A DNA stretch of 64,000 nt from Martinezella rhizogenes (GTDB lineage Bacteria > Pseudomonadota > Alphaproteobacteria > Rhizobiales > Rhizobiaceae): contig NZ_JAPYZZ010000015.1 of assembly GCF_027460065.1 (NCBI RefSeq), forward strand, positions 31,048 to 95,047, in the 5' to 3' direction. Every line of letters begins with the position of its first letter. Within the stretch, counting starts at the first letter, position 1. This document shows positions 8,915-18,773 of this stretch, piece after piece. Both the position numbers and the translations under genes were made by a program. Under the pieces are notes generated by a model. The model was not told where the DNA came from. It worked only from the letters and a program-made list of their open reading frames with translations, and made no database searches.

Positions 8915-9673
8915 TCAGCCCTCGTCCTTCATCATGTAACCGGCGCCGCGAATGGTCTTCAAGAGCGGCTTCTCGAAGTCCTTCTCGATCTTCGAGCGCA
9001 GGCGGGAAACATGGACGTCGATGACATTGGTCTGCGGGTCGAAATGATAATCCCAGACGTTTTCCAGAAGCATGGTGCGGGTCACCACCTGGCCGGCATT
9101 CTTCATCAGATATTCCAGCAGCCGGAATTCGCGCGGCTGGAGGAGGATTTCCTTGCCGTTGCGGCGGACATCATGCGACAGGCGGTCGAGCTCGAGATCG
9201 CCGACGCGGTAGATCATGTCCTGCTCGGGCTTGCCCTTGCGGCGGCCAAGCACCTCGATGCGGGCGAGCAGTTCGGAAAAGGCATAGGGTTTCGGCAGGT
9301 AATCATCGCCCCCGGCGCGCAGACCGGTCACGCGGTCATCCACCTGGCCCAGCGCGGAAAGGATCAGCACCGGCGTCTCGATACCGCGGCGGCGCAGTTC
9401 GCTGATGACGGAAAGCCCGTCGCGGCGCGGCAGCATGCGGTCGATCACCAGCACGTCGTAGGCATTCTCACAGCCCATGAACAAACCGCTCTCGCCATCG
9501 CTGGCGTGATCGGCGACAATCCCGGCTTCGCGGAACGCCTTGGTCATATAGGCCGCAGCCTCGAGGTCGTCTTCAATGACAAGAATCTTCATGTGCGGGA
9601 CAATAGCGCTCTCGCCCTTTTCCGCACAACCGGAAAGAGATGCGACAGACATTTCCTGAACCTTGTTTTCCAT
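8915..9673 (-). CDS. OmpR/PhoB-type response regulator
   Basis: Receiver plus winged-helix DNA-binding regulator. The receiver starts at MKILVIEDD, with acidic pocket ED and phospho-acceptor Asp in VIDRMLPRRDG; the winged helix carries LQPREFRLLEYLM and DVHVSRLRSKIE. The start decides length. The ATG at 9592, at the family N-terminus, has no ribosome-binding site. The ATG at 9673 has a strong GGAGGAAA about 5 nt upstream and adds 27 residues, so 9673 is used (252 residues). The downstream kinase is its likely partner. The gene is separated from degP by a repeat-containing spacer of 301 bp, so it may have its own promoter. Confidence 0.9.
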   Translation of the reverse strand: MENKVQEMSVASLSGCAEKGESAIVPHMKILVIEDDLEAAAYMTKAFREAGIVADHASDGESGLFMGCENAYDVLVIDRMLPRRDGLSVISELRRRGIETPVLILSALGQVDDRVTGLRAGGDDYLPKPYAFSELLARIEVLGRRKGKPEQDMIYRVGDLELDRLSHDVRRNGKEILLQPREFRLLEYLMKNAGQVVTRTMLLENVWDYHFDPQTNVIDVHVSRLRSKIEKDFEKPLLKTIRGAGYMMKDEG

Positions 9674-9758
9674 GAGGTTTCCTCCGAAGACTTAGGCCTA
9701 TGGCGTTATCTCGCTTCAAGATTGGCAATAACCTATGGAGCGAGTGGTCGCCGCTTGT

Positions 9759-9880
9759 TTCTTCTCCCCGCCGGGGAGAAGTCCGCGGCAGCGGGATGAG
9801 GGGGTGAGGGTCAAGATAAAAAGACGGCTAGCCCCCTCATCCGACCCTTCGGGCCACCTTCTCCCCGGCGGGGAGAAGAA
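9759..9880. repeat. Palindromic intergenic repeat, family B, copy 1
   Basis: Arms built on CTTCTCCCCGCCGGGGAGAA with inner GGGATGAGGGGG and CCCCCTCATC segments and the GGGCCACCTT motif. The same element occurs at 29521-29640, 34965-35109 and 42281-42402. It can fold into a long stem in either strand and lies between degP and the response regulator gene. Confidence 0.85.
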
Positions 9881-9933
9881 ACGGGCCGCAACGCCGTGCC
9901 ATACTCAACCGCCCCGTCTCAAGAGCGAGATGT

Positions 9934-9961
9934 GATGCCGGATCCCAAAGGAACCGGCATC
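9934..9961 (-). terminator. Short hairpin downstream of degP
   Basis: GATGCCGG (9934-9941) pairs with CCGGCATC (9954-9961) about 13 bp after the degP stop. There is no T-run, so termination activity is uncertain. Confidence 0.4.
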
Positions 9962-9974
9962 GCCTTTCAAATTA

Positions 9975-11546
9975 TCAGCCCTGATCGATGTCCAGCGCGA
10001 TGAAGCGGCTGCCGTCATCCGTCTGGATCTGGAACAGCGCCTTGGAGCGTCCGTCCTTCTTGGCCTGCTCGAGGATCTTCTCGATATCGGCTGCGGAGGC
10101 CACCTGCTGGTTGTTGACAGAGGTGATCTTCTCGCCCGTCTTCAGGCCCCGGGCAGCGGCGTCGCTATCAGGGTCGACATCGGTAATAGCAAGGCCGTTG
10201 CCGTCATCGGAAGGCGAAACCGTCAGGCCGAGGCTGGACAGCACCTTCTCGCTGGAGGACTGGCTGCCGCCCTTGTCGTCGTTCTGGCCTGGCGTCGCCT
10301 TGGAGGCTTCATCGCTGGTGAGATCACCGAGCGTCACCGTTACCGACTGAGACTTGCCGCCGCGCCACAGCGAGATTTCGACCTTGGCATTGGGAGCCAT
10401 GCCACCGATGCGGCGCGACAGATCGCGGGCATCCTTGACGGGATCGCCGTTGACGGCGGTGATGATATCACCCTGCTTGATGCCGGCCTTGTCACCCGGG
10501 GAACCGGACTGCGGCGAAACGACGAGAGCGCCCTTGGCTTCGGAGAGGCCGAGCGATTCGGCGATATCCTTGCTGACCGGCTGGATCTGCACACCGAGCC
10601 AACCGCGCTCGACCTTGCCGTCCTTCTGCAGGTCGGCGATCACATCCTTGGCGACCGAGGACGGGATGGCGAAGGCGATGCCGACATTGCCGCCGGAGGG
10701 CGAGAAGATGGCGGTGTTGATGCCGACCACTTCGCCATTCAGGTTAAAGGCGGGGCCACCGGAGTTGCCACGGTTCACGGCAGCGTCGATCTGCAGATAG
10801 TCGTCATAGGGGCCAGAGCCGATATCACGGCCGCGAGCCGAAATGATGCCTGACGTCACCGTACCGCCAAGGCCGAAGGGGTTACCAACGGCGACGACCC
10901 AGTCACCGACGCGAATCTTGGTGTCATCGGCGAATTTCACATAGGTGAACTTGCGGTTCACATCGACCTTCAGCAGCGCCAGATCGGTGCGCGGGTCGCG
11001 GCCGACGAGCTTGGCTTCGAGTTCGGTGCCGTCATTCATCACGACAGTATAGGCGGAACCGTCATCGACGACGTGGTTGTTGGTGACGACATAACCGTCT
11101 TCGGAGATGAAGAAGCCGGAGCCTTGAGCGACCGGGCGCAGCGGACCCTTGCCGTCACGGTGACGGTTCGGACCACGGTCGGGGCGATCCTGGTTGGGGC
11201 CACCGAATTCCTTGAAGAAGCGCTTCAGCGGATGGTCATCCGGCAGCTGGTCGAGGCCGCGGCCGCCGAAATTGAAGGAGAAGTTGCTGGAATCGTCGGA
11301 AGCCGGCTGCACGTTCGACTGTACGCGAACGGAAACGACGGCGGGCGAGACGGCATCAACCACATTGGCGAAGCTCGGAACCTGCGGTGCGGTCACTTCG
11401 ACGGGGGCAGCAAAGGAGTGGAGGATCGGTGCGGCGATACCCGTCGACAGCATCAGCGCGGCGAGGCCGCCAACAGTCGTGGCCTTCAGGGCCGTCTTCA
11501 GCGAGGCCGTCTTCAGCGAGGAATGGCCGTTTTGCGAATGAGACAT
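9975..11546 (-). CDS. degP: Periplasmic serine protease, DegP/HtrA family
   Basis: Protein of 523 residues that degrades or chaperones misfolded periplasmic proteins. An N-terminal export signal runs through TVGGLAALMLSTGIAAPILHSFA. The trypsin-like domain has His in TNNHVVD (about 158), Asp in DLALLKVD (about 187) and Ser in GNSGGPAF (about 261), so the triad is intact. A Q-linker-like acidic stretch rich in N, R, D and G lies at about 100-130. Two PDZ domains follow (KGALVVSPQSGSPGDKAG and GLAITDVDPDSDAAARG). ATG at 11546 has an AAGAAGG site. The two-component pair downstream in the same orientation suggests linked regulation, but the spacer and repeat leave co-transcription open. Confidence 0.95.
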   Translation of the reverse strand: MSHSQNGHSSLKTASLKTALKATTVGGLAALMLSTGIAAPILHSFAAPVEVTAPQVPSFANVVDAVSPAVVSVRVQSNVQPASDDSSNFSFNFGGRGLDQLPDDHPLKRFFKEFGGPNQDRPDRGPNRHRDGKGPLRPVAQGSGFFISEDGYVVTNNHVVDDGSAYTVVMNDGTELEAKLVGRDPRTDLALLKVDVNRKFTYVKFADDTKIRVGDWVVAVGNPFGLGGTVTSGIISARGRDIGSGPYDDYLQIDAAVNRGNSGGPAFNLNGEVVGINTAIFSPSGGNVGIAFAIPSSVAKDVIADLQKDGKVERGWLGVQIQPVSKDIAESLGLSEAKGALVVSPQSGSPGDKAGIKQGDIITAVNGDPVKDARDLSRRIGGMAPNAKVEISLWRGGKSQSVTVTLGDLTSDEASKATPGQNDDKGGSQSSSEKVLSSLGLTVSPSDDGNGLAITDVDPDSDAAARGLKTGEKITSVNNQQVASAADIEKILEQAKKDGRSKALFQIQTDDGSRFIALDIDQG

Positions 11547-11699
11547 GATGTACCTTCTTTCTTCATTCAGACTGAAACCCGTGTGACCGGGGAAGCGGTG
11601 GATGATGAAGATATAGGAGGCAACACCTTACGGCGAAGTGTCTGAGGAATGAAAAATCCGTAATGTTGAAAAAGAACCGAAGGCGAAAATGAAATCAGG

Positions 11700-12167
11700 T
11701 TATTTTTCAATGAGATTGCGAATGCGCTCTTCTTCATCCGCACTCAGTTTTTGTGGGCGTTCCTGGGTGGCGCGGCGGCGCGAAAACACGAAGACGGCGA
11801 AAATCCCGGCAAGGGTGAGGCCGATGGGCGCGCCCCACAAAAGCACGGTGCGCAGGCTGAGACGCGGCTTCAGGAGCACGAACTCGCCGTAACGCGACAC
11901 GACATAATCGATGACGGCCTTGTCGCTGTCGCCCTGAACCAGCCTTTCGCGCACGAGGACACGCAGGTCACGCGCCAGCTCGGCATTGCTGTCATCGATC
12001 GACTGGTTCTGGCAAACCATGCAGCGGAGCTGCGACGTCAGGTTCCGGGCGCGCTGTTCCAGCACGGGGTCCTTGAGGACTTCGTCAGGATTGAAGGCGA
12101 GAGCGGGAGAAGCTGCAGCGAAGATGAGGGTGAGAAGAAGAGCGAGCCTTGCCACGACCTCCCTCAT
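11700..12167 (-). CDS. ccmH: Cytochrome c-type biogenesis protein CcmH
   Basis: Periplasmic membrane-anchored protein of 155 residues that reduces and presents apocytochrome c for heme ligation. The start at 12167 overlaps the ccmF stop as ATGA and gives a signal peptide ([19 protein letters not shown]). The redox motif [16 protein letters not shown] is fully conserved, with the C-x-x-C. A C-terminal transmembrane helix lies at about 105-127. It is the last gene of the ccmI-E-F-H operon. A much longer frame upstream overlaps ccmF in another frame and was not used. Confidence 0.95.
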   Translation of the reverse strand: MREVVARLALLLTLIFAAASPALAFNPDEVLKDPVLEQRARNLTSQLRCMVCQNQSIDDSNAELARDLRVLVRERLVQGDSDKAVIDYVVSRYGEFVLLKPRLSLRTVLLWGAPIGLTLAGIFAVFVFSRRRATQERPQKLSADEEERIRNLIEK

Positions 12168-14155
12168 TCCGCCGCCTCCGGCATTACAGCCCGCACCGGC
12201 TTCGCCTTGCGGGTCGGCGCACCCACCCGCAAACGTCTGTCGGAGAGCGAGATGAAACCGCCCGCCATCATGAATAGCGTGCCGCCCCAGATGCAGAGGA
12301 TGAAGGGTTTCCACCAGATGCGCACCACCATGCCGCCATCGGCCATGGGGTCGCCCAGCGAAACATAAAGCTGGCTGAGGCCGAAGGTCAGGATGCCGGC
12401 TTCCGTCGTCGGCATGCGCCGCGCGGTATAGAGCCGCTTGGACGACCAGACGTCAGCCACCTCCACACCCGCCTTGCGCACGGTGAAATGGCCGCGATCC
12501 TCGGTGAAATTAGGACCGACGGCGTGGCGGATGCCGTCGAAGGTCAGGCTGTAACCGCCCGCTTCCGCCACCATGCCCTGTTTCATTTCCAGAACCGTTT
12601 CGGTCTCATAGGTGGTGACGATGACGATGCCGAGCACGGTGATGCCGAGGCCCATATGCGCCAGCGCCGTGCCGAAGGCCGAACGCGGCAGGCCTTTCAA
12701 GCGGCGGAACGCGATGCCGAAGGCCAGTTTGCCGAAATTGGCGCGATACCACAGATCGGTGAGCGCCCCGAAGATCAGCCAGAAACCGGCGGCAATGCCG
12801 AGTGCAGCCAGCACCGGGCCGCCATTTTCGATATACCAGAGCGCCAGCCCGGCCAGAGCCGCGACAGCCGCGGCCACATACAGCCGCTGGAAGGCGCCGA
12901 GAAGATCGCCACGCTTCCAGGCGAGCATCGGCCCAAACGGTGTGACGATCAGGATCGGGATCATCAGAAGGCCGAAGGTGAGGTTGAAGAACGGCGCACC
13001 GACCGAGATTTTTTCGCCCGTCAGGGTTTCGAGAATGAGCGGGTAAAGCGTGCCGATCAGCACGGTTGCGGTCGAGACCGTCAGGATGAGGTTGTTGAGA
13101 ACGAGCGATCCCTCACGCGAGATCGGCGCAAAGAGGCCGCCTGCCTTCAGCGACGGTGCACGCCAGGCAAACAGCGCGAAGGCGCCGCCGATGAAGACGG
13201 TGAGGATGCCGAGAATGAAGATACCGCGGCTCGGATCGGTAGCAAAGGCATGCACGGAGGTCAGCACGCCGGAGCGCACGAGGAAGGTGCCGAGCAGCGA
13301 CAGCGAAAAGGTCATGATCGCCAGAAGCACCGTCCAGATTTTCAGCGCTTCGCGTTTTTCCATGACGAGCGCCGAATGCAGCAATGCGGTGCCGGCAAGC
13401 CAGGGCATGAAGGAGGCGTTTTCCACCGGATCCCAGAACCACCAGCCGCCCCAGCCGAGTTCATAATAGGCCCAATAGGAGCCCATGGAGATGCCGGCGG
13501 TCAGGAAGGTCCAGGCGGCGAGCGTCCACGGCCTGACCCAGCGCGCCCAGGCGGCATCGATGCGACCTTCAAGAAGTGCCGCGACGGCAAAGGAGAAGCA
13601 GACGGAAAAGCCGACGTAACCAAGATAGAGCAGCGGCGGATGGATGGCGAGGCCGAAATCCTGAAGGATCGGATTGAGGTCTTGGCCCTCGGCCGGCACC
13701 CGCTCCAGCCGCAGGAACGGATTTGAGGTGAGCAGGATGAACAGCAGGAAGGCGACGGAAATCCATGCCTGCACGGCCAGAACATTGGCCTTGAGCGTTT
13801 CCGGCAGGTTGCGGCCGAAGGCGGCGACGAGCGCGCTGAAAAACACCAGAATGAGCAGCCACAGCAGCATCGAGCCTTCGTGATTGCCCCACACGCCGGT
13901 CAGCTTGTAGAGCATCGGCATCAGCGAATGGGAGTTTTCCCAGACATTGCGCACGGAAAAATCCGAGACGGCATAAGCCCGCGTCAGCGCTGCGAAGGAA
14001 AAGCCCACCAGCAGGAACATCAAGACCGAGCCGAGCGAGGCGACATCCATCAGCGCCCGGTCGTTGCGGCGCGCACCGATGACCGGCAGCGTCGAGACGA
14101 TCAGCCCCACACCGAGCGCCAGAACCAGAACATAATGGCCAATCTCGTTGATCAT
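12164..14155 (-). CDS. ccmF: Cytochrome c heme lyase subunit CcmF
   Basis: Multipass inner-membrane protein of 663 residues. It receives heme from CcmE and ligates it to apocytochrome c together with CcmH and CcmI. The tryptophan-rich WWD motif is clear near residue 240 ([16 protein letters not shown]). Many hydrophobic helices and conserved His-bearing segments are present ([26 protein letters not shown]). Length matches family members (about 640-670). It overlaps ccmE at its start and ccmH at its end by 4 nt each, implying translational coupling. Confidence 0.96.
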   Translation of the reverse strand: MINEIGHYVLVLALGVGLIVSTLPVIGARRNDRALMDVASLGSVLMFLLVGFSFAALTRAYAVSDFSVRNVWENSHSLMPMLYKLTGVWGNHEGSMLLWLLILVFFSALVAAFGRNLPETLKANVLAVQAWISVAFLLFILLTSNPFLRLERVPAEGQDLNPILQDFGLAIHPPLLYLGYVGFSVCFSFAVAALLEGRIDAAWARWVRPWTLAAWTFLTAGISMGSYWAYYELGWGGWWFWDPVENASFMPWLAGTALLHSALVMEKREALKIWTVLLAIMTFSLSLLGTFLVRSGVLTSVHAFATDPSRGIFILGILTVFIGGAFALFAWRAPSLKAGGLFAPISREGSLVLNNLILTVSTATVLIGTLYPLILETLTGEKISVGAPFFNLTFGLLMIPILIVTPFGPMLAWKRGDLLGAFQRLYVAAAVAALAGLALWYIENGGPVLAALGIAAGFWLIFGALTDLWYRANFGKLAFGIAFRRLKGLPRSAFGTALAHMGLGITVLGIVIVTTYETETVLEMKQGMVAEAGGYSLTFDGIRHAVGPNFTEDRGHFTVRKAGVEVADVWSSKRLYTARRMPTTEAGILTFGLSQLYVSLGDPMADGGMVVRIWWKPFILCIWGGTLFMMAGGFISLSDRRLRVGAPTRKAKPVRAVMPEAAE

Positions 14156-14664
14156 TTCGTCGCTCCGGTCTTGTCGGCCGAAGCCGCGCTGGTCGACGGC
14201 GTCGCAGTGGAAGGGGCTTCGCCCTCACCGCCGTGCTGCCACAGGCCCTTGTCCTTCAGCCGGTCGGCCACTTCCTTTGGCATGTAGTTCTCGTCGTGCT
14301 TGGCGAGCACGCTGTCGGCCACGAAACCGTGGGTGGCGGCGTCGAACATGCCTTCGGTCACCACGCCCTGCCCTTCGCGGAAGAGATCAGGCAGGATGCC
14401 GGTATAGCTGACCGGCACGGTCGCTTCGCCATCCGTCACCGTAAAGCTCACCGTGCGGCCTTCGCCGCGCTTGATCGAACCTTCCGCCACCAGCCCGCCA
14501 AGGCGGATGCGGGTACCGGGATTGACCGGCGTCTTTTCCAGATCGGCGGGCATGTAGAAATAGGCGATTGACTGGCCGAAGGCGAACATGACCAGCAGCA
14601 CCGCCGCGACAATGAAACTCATGCCGCCGCCGATGATCGCGAGGCGTTTCTGTTTGCGGGTCAT
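14152..14664 (-). CDS. ccmE: Periplasmic heme chaperone CcmE
   Basis: Membrane-anchored heme chaperone of 170 residues. It has an N-terminal transmembrane anchor after [13 protein letters not shown], an OB-fold body ([13 protein letters not shown]), and the heme-binding His in [14 protein letters not shown] near residue 122. The family consensus H-x-x-x-Y is intact. A 45-residue low-complexity tail rich in A, T and S follows the fold. Start and stop overlap ccmI and ccmF by 4 nt (ATGA). Confidence 0.96.
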   Translation of the reverse strand: MTRKQKRLAIIGGGMSFIVAAVLLVMFAFGQSIAYFYMPADLEKTPVNPGTRIRLGGLVAEGSIKRGEGRTVSFTVTDGEATVPVSYTGILPDLFREGQGVVTEGMFDAATHGFVADSVLAKHDENYMPKEVADRLKDKGLWQHGGEGEAPSTATPSTSAASADKTGATK

Positions 14665-15824
14665 TGCGTCACTCCCTGCGGCGCGGCATCCTTCTGCCCA
14701 TCCACGCGGATCGGTCCGGCGGAAACACCCAATTCCTTCGCCAGCGCCAGAAGCTGCCTGCCCTGTTCACCCTGTGGCGGGAAAGCCTGCAAACCTGCCC
14801 TCAACGCTTCACCGGCCTTGGCTTCGTTCTTCAGCACGGAATAGGCGCGCATGAGGCGCATCCACCCTTCGAAATCATCAGGGTTATCCCTCAGCTTGGC
14901 ATCGAGGCTCGCCACCATGCCCTCGATCATCGCCTGCCGGTCGGTGGCCGTCATGTCATTGGCCGCTGCCATATCCTCGGCGCTCGGGCCGGGTGCGGCA
15001 GGCGTCGCTTCGCCGCCGGTCCGGGCAATATGTTCACGCACCAGCGGCAGCCAGGGTGCGCCGGCCGGCGCATCGGCCTCCAGCGCCGCAAAGGCCGCGC
15101 GTGCTTCCTGCGCCTTGCCTGCCTGTTCCAGCGACAGCGCCAGATAAAAGCGCGCGCGCGGATTGCCGGGCTTCAGCTTTTCGGCCTGAGCAAACGCATC
15201 CCGCGCCGCTTCGATGACGACGCCGTCATTGCCGGCCACGAGCGTTTCGCCAAGGCCCGTCAGCCGTTCGGCGCTTGGTCCGAGAATACGAAGCGCGTTG
15301 CGATAGGCAAGCTCGGCATCGCCAAGCCGCAGCGTCTTGAAATAGATCGGCGCCAGAACATCCCAGCCGCCGCCATCCTCCGGGTTTTGCGCCAGATGCC
15401 TCTCGGCCCGCGCGACCAGCAGGTTCATGTCGTTGCCGGGGTTTTCAAGACGTGCCTCGAGCGGCATGTCCGGCGTGTCCGGACTGCCGTTCCAGATGTA
15501 AAGACAGAGGCCAAGTGCAGGCAGCAGGATGGTTATGAGGCTGGCGGCAAGATTGTGCCGGCGCGGCCGGGCCTCTTTCGCCGTCACCTCTTCCGCCTCG
15601 GCGGCGGCCAGCAGGCGGCGGCCGATTTCGGCGCGGGCATAATCCGCTTCGGTCTCGCCGATCAGGCCGGCGGCGCGTTCGCGGTCCAGTTCGGCCAGTT
15701 GGTCGCGATAAACGGCAACCTCACCGTCACGGCGCGTTTCAGGCGCCTCGGTCTTCCGCATCAGCGGGTACATCAGGACGATGGCGACAGCCGCCGTCAA
15801 TATCGCAACGACAATCCAGAACAT
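14661..15824 (-). CDS. ccmI: Cytochrome c biogenesis protein CcmI (CycH), TPR-containing
   Basis: First gene of the ccm operon, 387 residues. Two transmembrane helices are predicted (residues 1-20 and about 95-113). Between them is a cytoplasmic leucine-zipper-like region ([18 protein letters not shown]). A periplasmic TPR domain follows ([23 protein letters not shown]). The protein holds apocytochrome c for delivery to the CcmF/H lyase. An in-frame TTG lies three codons upstream; the ATG at 15824 is preferred. Rhizobial names for this operon are cycHJKL. Confidence 0.93.
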   Translation of the reverse strand: MFWIVVAILTAAVAIVLMYPLMRKTEAPETRRDGEVAVYRDQLAELDRERAAGLIGETEADYARAEIGRRLLAAAEAEEVTAKEARPRRHNLAASLITILLPALGLCLYIWNGSPDTPDMPLEARLENPGNDMNLLVARAERHLAQNPEDGGGWDVLAPIYFKTLRLGDAELAYRNALRILGPSAERLTGLGETLVAGNDGVVIEAARDAFAQAEKLKPGNPRARFYLALSLEQAGKAQEARAAFAALEADAPAGAPWLPLVREHIARTGGEATPAAPGPSAEDMAAANDMTATDRQAMIEGMVASLDAKLRDNPDDFEGWMRLMRAYSVLKNEAKAGEALRAGLQAFPPQGEQGRQLLALAKELGVSAGPIRVDGQKDAAPQGVTQ

Positions 15825-15983
15825 AAGGCTCAATTACTCGAATGCGCGGCACATGGAAACACGAAGCGCGGGGATGACGTGAATTTGAGACATCACGCCG
15901 CACCGCAGATCCCGTTTCGCTGTTCCGCCGTGCCTCTTCTTGTCACCGCGGAAGGCCCGTGACCTTGATTTACGTCAAACTGA

Positions 15984-16412
15984 TCAGATCAGCGGAGACC
16001 AGCTTCCGTCGTCATTACGGCAGGCCGCGCCGCGCACCCTGGTGTCGCGCCCGTCGACAGTGAGGGTATGGGAATATTGCCGGCAGTTCTGGTTGCCGAC
16101 CTGATAGGGCGCATTGGCGACCACCTGACCCTTGACGTCATCACCGGTCCAGGTGACGGGCGTGCCGACCGGGGCCGTTTCCAGCGCCTTGTATTCCGCC
16201 TCCAGCGCTTTGGTCTGGTCGCCCCTGTCGAGCTCCACGCCGCTTTTCCCGACGATGCCGCCTTGCAGATTGGCAAGGAAAGGCGTGGAAGGCTGGGCCG
16301 AACGGCCGAACAGGCCGCCGCCCGCCGGGCGCGTGCCCGTGGTGGTGCAGGCGCTCAGCATCGACACACACAGGATCGAGAGAAGTGCCGGGCGTGACAC
16401 CAGCGAACGCAT
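15984..16412 (-). CDS. Small outer-membrane lipoprotein, 17-kDa surface antigen-like
   Basis: Protein of 142 residues with a lipoprotein signal: a hydrophobic stretch (ALLSILCVSM) followed by the lipobox L-S-A-C near residue 24. The mature part carries a conserved segment (CRQYSHTLTVDG and AACRNDDGSW) seen in rickettsial-type surface antigen family proteins of Rhizobiales. The two later cysteines could form a disulfide. The start at 16412 was chosen because it places the signal at the N-terminus. Function is unknown. It lies between the ccm operon and feuQ on the same strand. Confidence 0.75.
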   Translation of the reverse strand: MRSLVSRPALLSILCVSMLSACTTTGTRPAGGGLFGRSAQPSTPFLANLQGGIVGKSGVELDRGDQTKALEAEYKALETAPVGTPVTWTGDDVKGQVVANAPYQVGNQNCRQYSHTLTVDGRDTRVRGAACRNDDGSWSPLI

Positions 16413-16520
16413 CGTCACGGAGCGACAGCCATCATACACGTCAACCAAACCCTGTCCTCTTTCCTACCGCATTGCACCTAGAGCATTTTCGCTGTTCTTC
16501 GAACCGTGAAAACACCCTAG

Positions 16521-16580
16521 CTTTTGTTCTTCCGCATTTCCTGACGGGAAACCGGGGTCCACTTTCCCTGGAAATGCTCT
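16521..16580. repeat. Short rhizobial intergenic repeat, family D, copy 1
   Basis: The core is GCATTTCCTGACGGGAAACCGG followed by CTTTCCCTGGAAATGCTCT, with GCATTTCC and GGAAATGC as terminal inverted repeats. A matching copy is at 47199-47256. A partial related unit beginning GAGCATTTTC lies just upstream at 16481. It fills most of the spacer between the lipoprotein gene and feuQ (16413-16618), which holds no gene. Confidence 0.75.
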
Positions 16581-16618
16581 CATGTACCGGTATTGAATTT
16601 CTTGCCTTTTTTCTTGCC

Positions 16619-18019
16619 TCACGCAAGCTCTTTCGAAAGACCCGGCAAAATCAGATCGGCTTTCAGGCCACCGATGGCGCTGCGCGATAGCGAAAAGCGG
16701 CCATGGTATTCAGACACCACCTCGGAAACGATCGACAGGCCGAGGCCCGTGCCCGGCCGGCTCTCGTCCAGCCGGCGGCCGCGTTTCATCGCTTCGCTGA
16801 TCTGTCCCGGCTCCAGCCCCGGGCCATCGTCTTCCACCGTCAGTTCCACCCAGGAGCGACGGGCGATTTCAGCGTCGGAAGACGGGTGCGTGCCGGCCGC
16901 AAGCGTGATGACCACGCGTGTCTGCGCAAAGCGCGCGGCATTTTCCAGGAGATTGCCGACGACCTCTTCGAGATCCTGCTGTTCCATGCCGAGCACCGCG
17001 CCCGGCTGTTCGAAATTCAGCACGAACTGCTTGTCGGGGTTCAGGCGGCGCATCACCCGCACCAGCCTTTCCAGCGCCGGTTCCGCTTCCACGCGGGCAA
17101 GGATCGAGCCGCGCTGGGCGGCGATGCGGGCGCGGGAGAGATAGGATTGCACCTGCGCCTGCATGGCATCGGCCTGCGCGCGCACCAGATCACCATGCTG
17201 CGGCTCCAGCGTGCGGGCCTCGTTCAGAAGAACGGCGATCGGCGTCTTCAGCGAATGCGCGAGATTGCCGACCTGCATGCGGGCGCGCTCCACAAGGCGG
17301 CGGTTGCTGTCGATCAGCGCATTGACCTCATTGGCCAGCGGCTGGATTTCACGCGGGAATTCACCTTCGAGGCTTTCCGCCTCCCCGCCCCTTATCTTGC
17401 CGAGCGCGACACGGGCCTGATCAAGCGGCCGCAGACTGTAGAGAATGGCAAGGCCGTTGACGACCAGACTGCCCAAACCAAAGACGGCCAGCGCCAGATA
17501 GAGGCTGTTGGAAAAATCACGGACATCGTCTTCGACGACATTCAGATTGCCGGAAACACGGAAACGCGCCGCCCGGCCCTCACCGTCCAGCACGACTTCC
17601 GTTTCCGCCACACGCACCTTGTTGCCGGCCTCGTCGGTAACGGCATAAAATCGCTCGTATCTGTTGTCGAAGGGGGCGTCGAGAATGCTGGGCACCGGCA
17701 GCGTCGACACGCCGAGCGAGGAAGACACCAGCGGCGCAGTCTGGAAATTGCCGAGCGGCTCCACCACCCAGTACCAGCCGGTATCGGGCTGCGAAAACCG
17801 GAGATCGCCGAGCTGCGGGCTGCCGGCCAGCGTGTTCTCGTTGGAAATCGTCACCGAGTTGATGACGTTGTAAAGCTGCGCCCGCAAAAGATCGGTGAAG
17901 CTGCGCTCCACGCCCTGCCGGTAAAGCGTCGAAATGACGACGGCGATCACCACCAGCGCCAGCGCCGACCAGGCGGAGGCGAGCAGCAGAACGCGGGCGG
18001 TGAGAGAATTACTTCGCAT
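16619..18019 (-). CDS. feuQ: Sensor histidine kinase FeuQ
   Basis: Membrane sensor kinase of 466 residues. A first transmembrane helix (ARVLLLASAWSALALVVIAVVIS) leads into a periplasmic domain of about 140 residues. The second helix (LYLALAVFGLGSLVVNGLAILY) leads into HAMP. The H-box is GNLAHSLKTPIAVLL. The N-box is VVGNLLENAARFA. G1 is VEDDGPGLE and G2 is RPGTGLGLSIV. The start overlaps the end of feuP by 11 nt. In Sinorhizobium FeuPQ responds to osmotic conditions and controls ndvA for cyclic glucan export. The assignment here rests on the adjacent feuN and feuP and on fold, not on an alignment. Confidence 0.88.
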   Translation of the reverse strand: MRSNSLTARVLLLASAWSALALVVIAVVISTLYRQGVERSFTDLLRAQLYNVINSVTISNENTLAGSPQLGDLRFSQPDTGWYWVVEPLGNFQTAPLVSSSLGVSTLPVPSILDAPFDNRYERFYAVTDEAGNKVRVAETEVVLDGEGRAARFRVSGNLNVVEDDVRDFSNSLYLALAVFGLGSLVVNGLAILYSLRPLDQARVALGKIRGGEAESLEGEFPREIQPLANEVNALIDSNRRLVERARMQVGNLAHSLKTPIAVLLNEARTLEPQHGDLVRAQADAMQAQVQSYLSRARIAAQRGSILARVEAEPALERLVRVMRRLNPDKQFVLNFEQPGAVLGMEQQDLEEVVGNLLENAARFAQTRVVITLAAGTHPSSDAEIARRSWVELTVEDDGPGLEPGQISEAMKRGRRLDESRPGTGLGLSIVSEVVSEYHGRFSLSRSAIGGLKADLILPGLSKELA

Positions 18020-18680
18020 CTGCCGGCGCTTGCATCCGGTAACCGAGACCACGGATCGTCTCGATCAGATCAACCCCGATTTTCTTGCGCAAACGTCCGA
18101 CAAACACCTCGATCGTGTTGGAATCGCGGTCGAAATCTTGATCGTACATATGTTCGACCAGCTCTGTGCGCGAGACGACCTCACCCATGTGATGCATGAG
18201 ATAGGACAATAGGCGGAACTCGTGCGAGGTGAGCTTCAGCGTCGTGCCGTTGACGGTCGCCTTGGAGGATTTGGTGTCGAGCCGGACCGGGCCGCAGACC
18301 AGTTCGGAGGAAGCGTGGCCGGCGGCGCGGCGGATGAGCGCGCGCACGCGGGCAAGCACTTCTTCCACATGGAAGGGCTTGGTCACGTAATCATCGGCGC
18401 CGGCATCGATGCCCGCCACCTTGTCGCTCCAGCGGTCGCGGGCAGTGAGGATGAGGACCGGCATAGCCTTGCCGGCCGCGCGCCATTTTTCAACGACGGT
18501 GATGCCATCCAGCTGCGGCAGGCCGATATCGAGGACGATGGCGTCATAGGGTTCGGTATCGCCGAGATAATGCCCTTCCTCGCCGTCAAATGCCTGATCG
18601 ACAACATAACCGGCCTCTTTCAGCGCGTCGGTCAGCTGACGATTGAGATTGGCATCATCCTCAACAACGAGAATACGCAT
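18009..18680 (-). CDS. feuP: Response regulator FeuP
   Basis: OmpR/PhoB-type regulator of 223 residues. The receiver has the acidic pocket EDD, phospho-acceptor Asp in IVLDIGLPQLDG and the K in FHVEEVLARVRA context. The winged helix carries LTSHEFRLLSYLMHH and NTIEVFVGRLRKKIG. ATG at 18680 follows GGAAGGAAAGG. It is bracketed by feuN upstream and feuQ overlapping downstream, the arrangement of the rhizobial osmosensory module. Confidence 0.9.
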   Translation of the reverse strand: MRILVVEDDANLNRQLTDALKEAGYVVDQAFDGEEGHYLGDTEPYDAIVLDIGLPQLDGITVVEKWRAAGKAMPVLILTARDRWSDKVAGIDAGADDYVTKPFHVEEVLARVRALIRRAAGHASSELVCGPVRLDTKSSKATVNGTTLKLTSHEFRLLSYLMHHMGEVVSRTELVEHMYDQDFDRDSNTIEVFVGRLRKKIGVDLIETIRGLGYRMQAPADAK

Positions 18681-18773
18681 TGTCCGCCCTTTCCTTCCGT
18701 CCCGGCCCACGCGGTTGGCCGGTCATGCTACATGAGTCGGATTGTTTTCCGCTATTTCGGCGATGCGGGCAAG

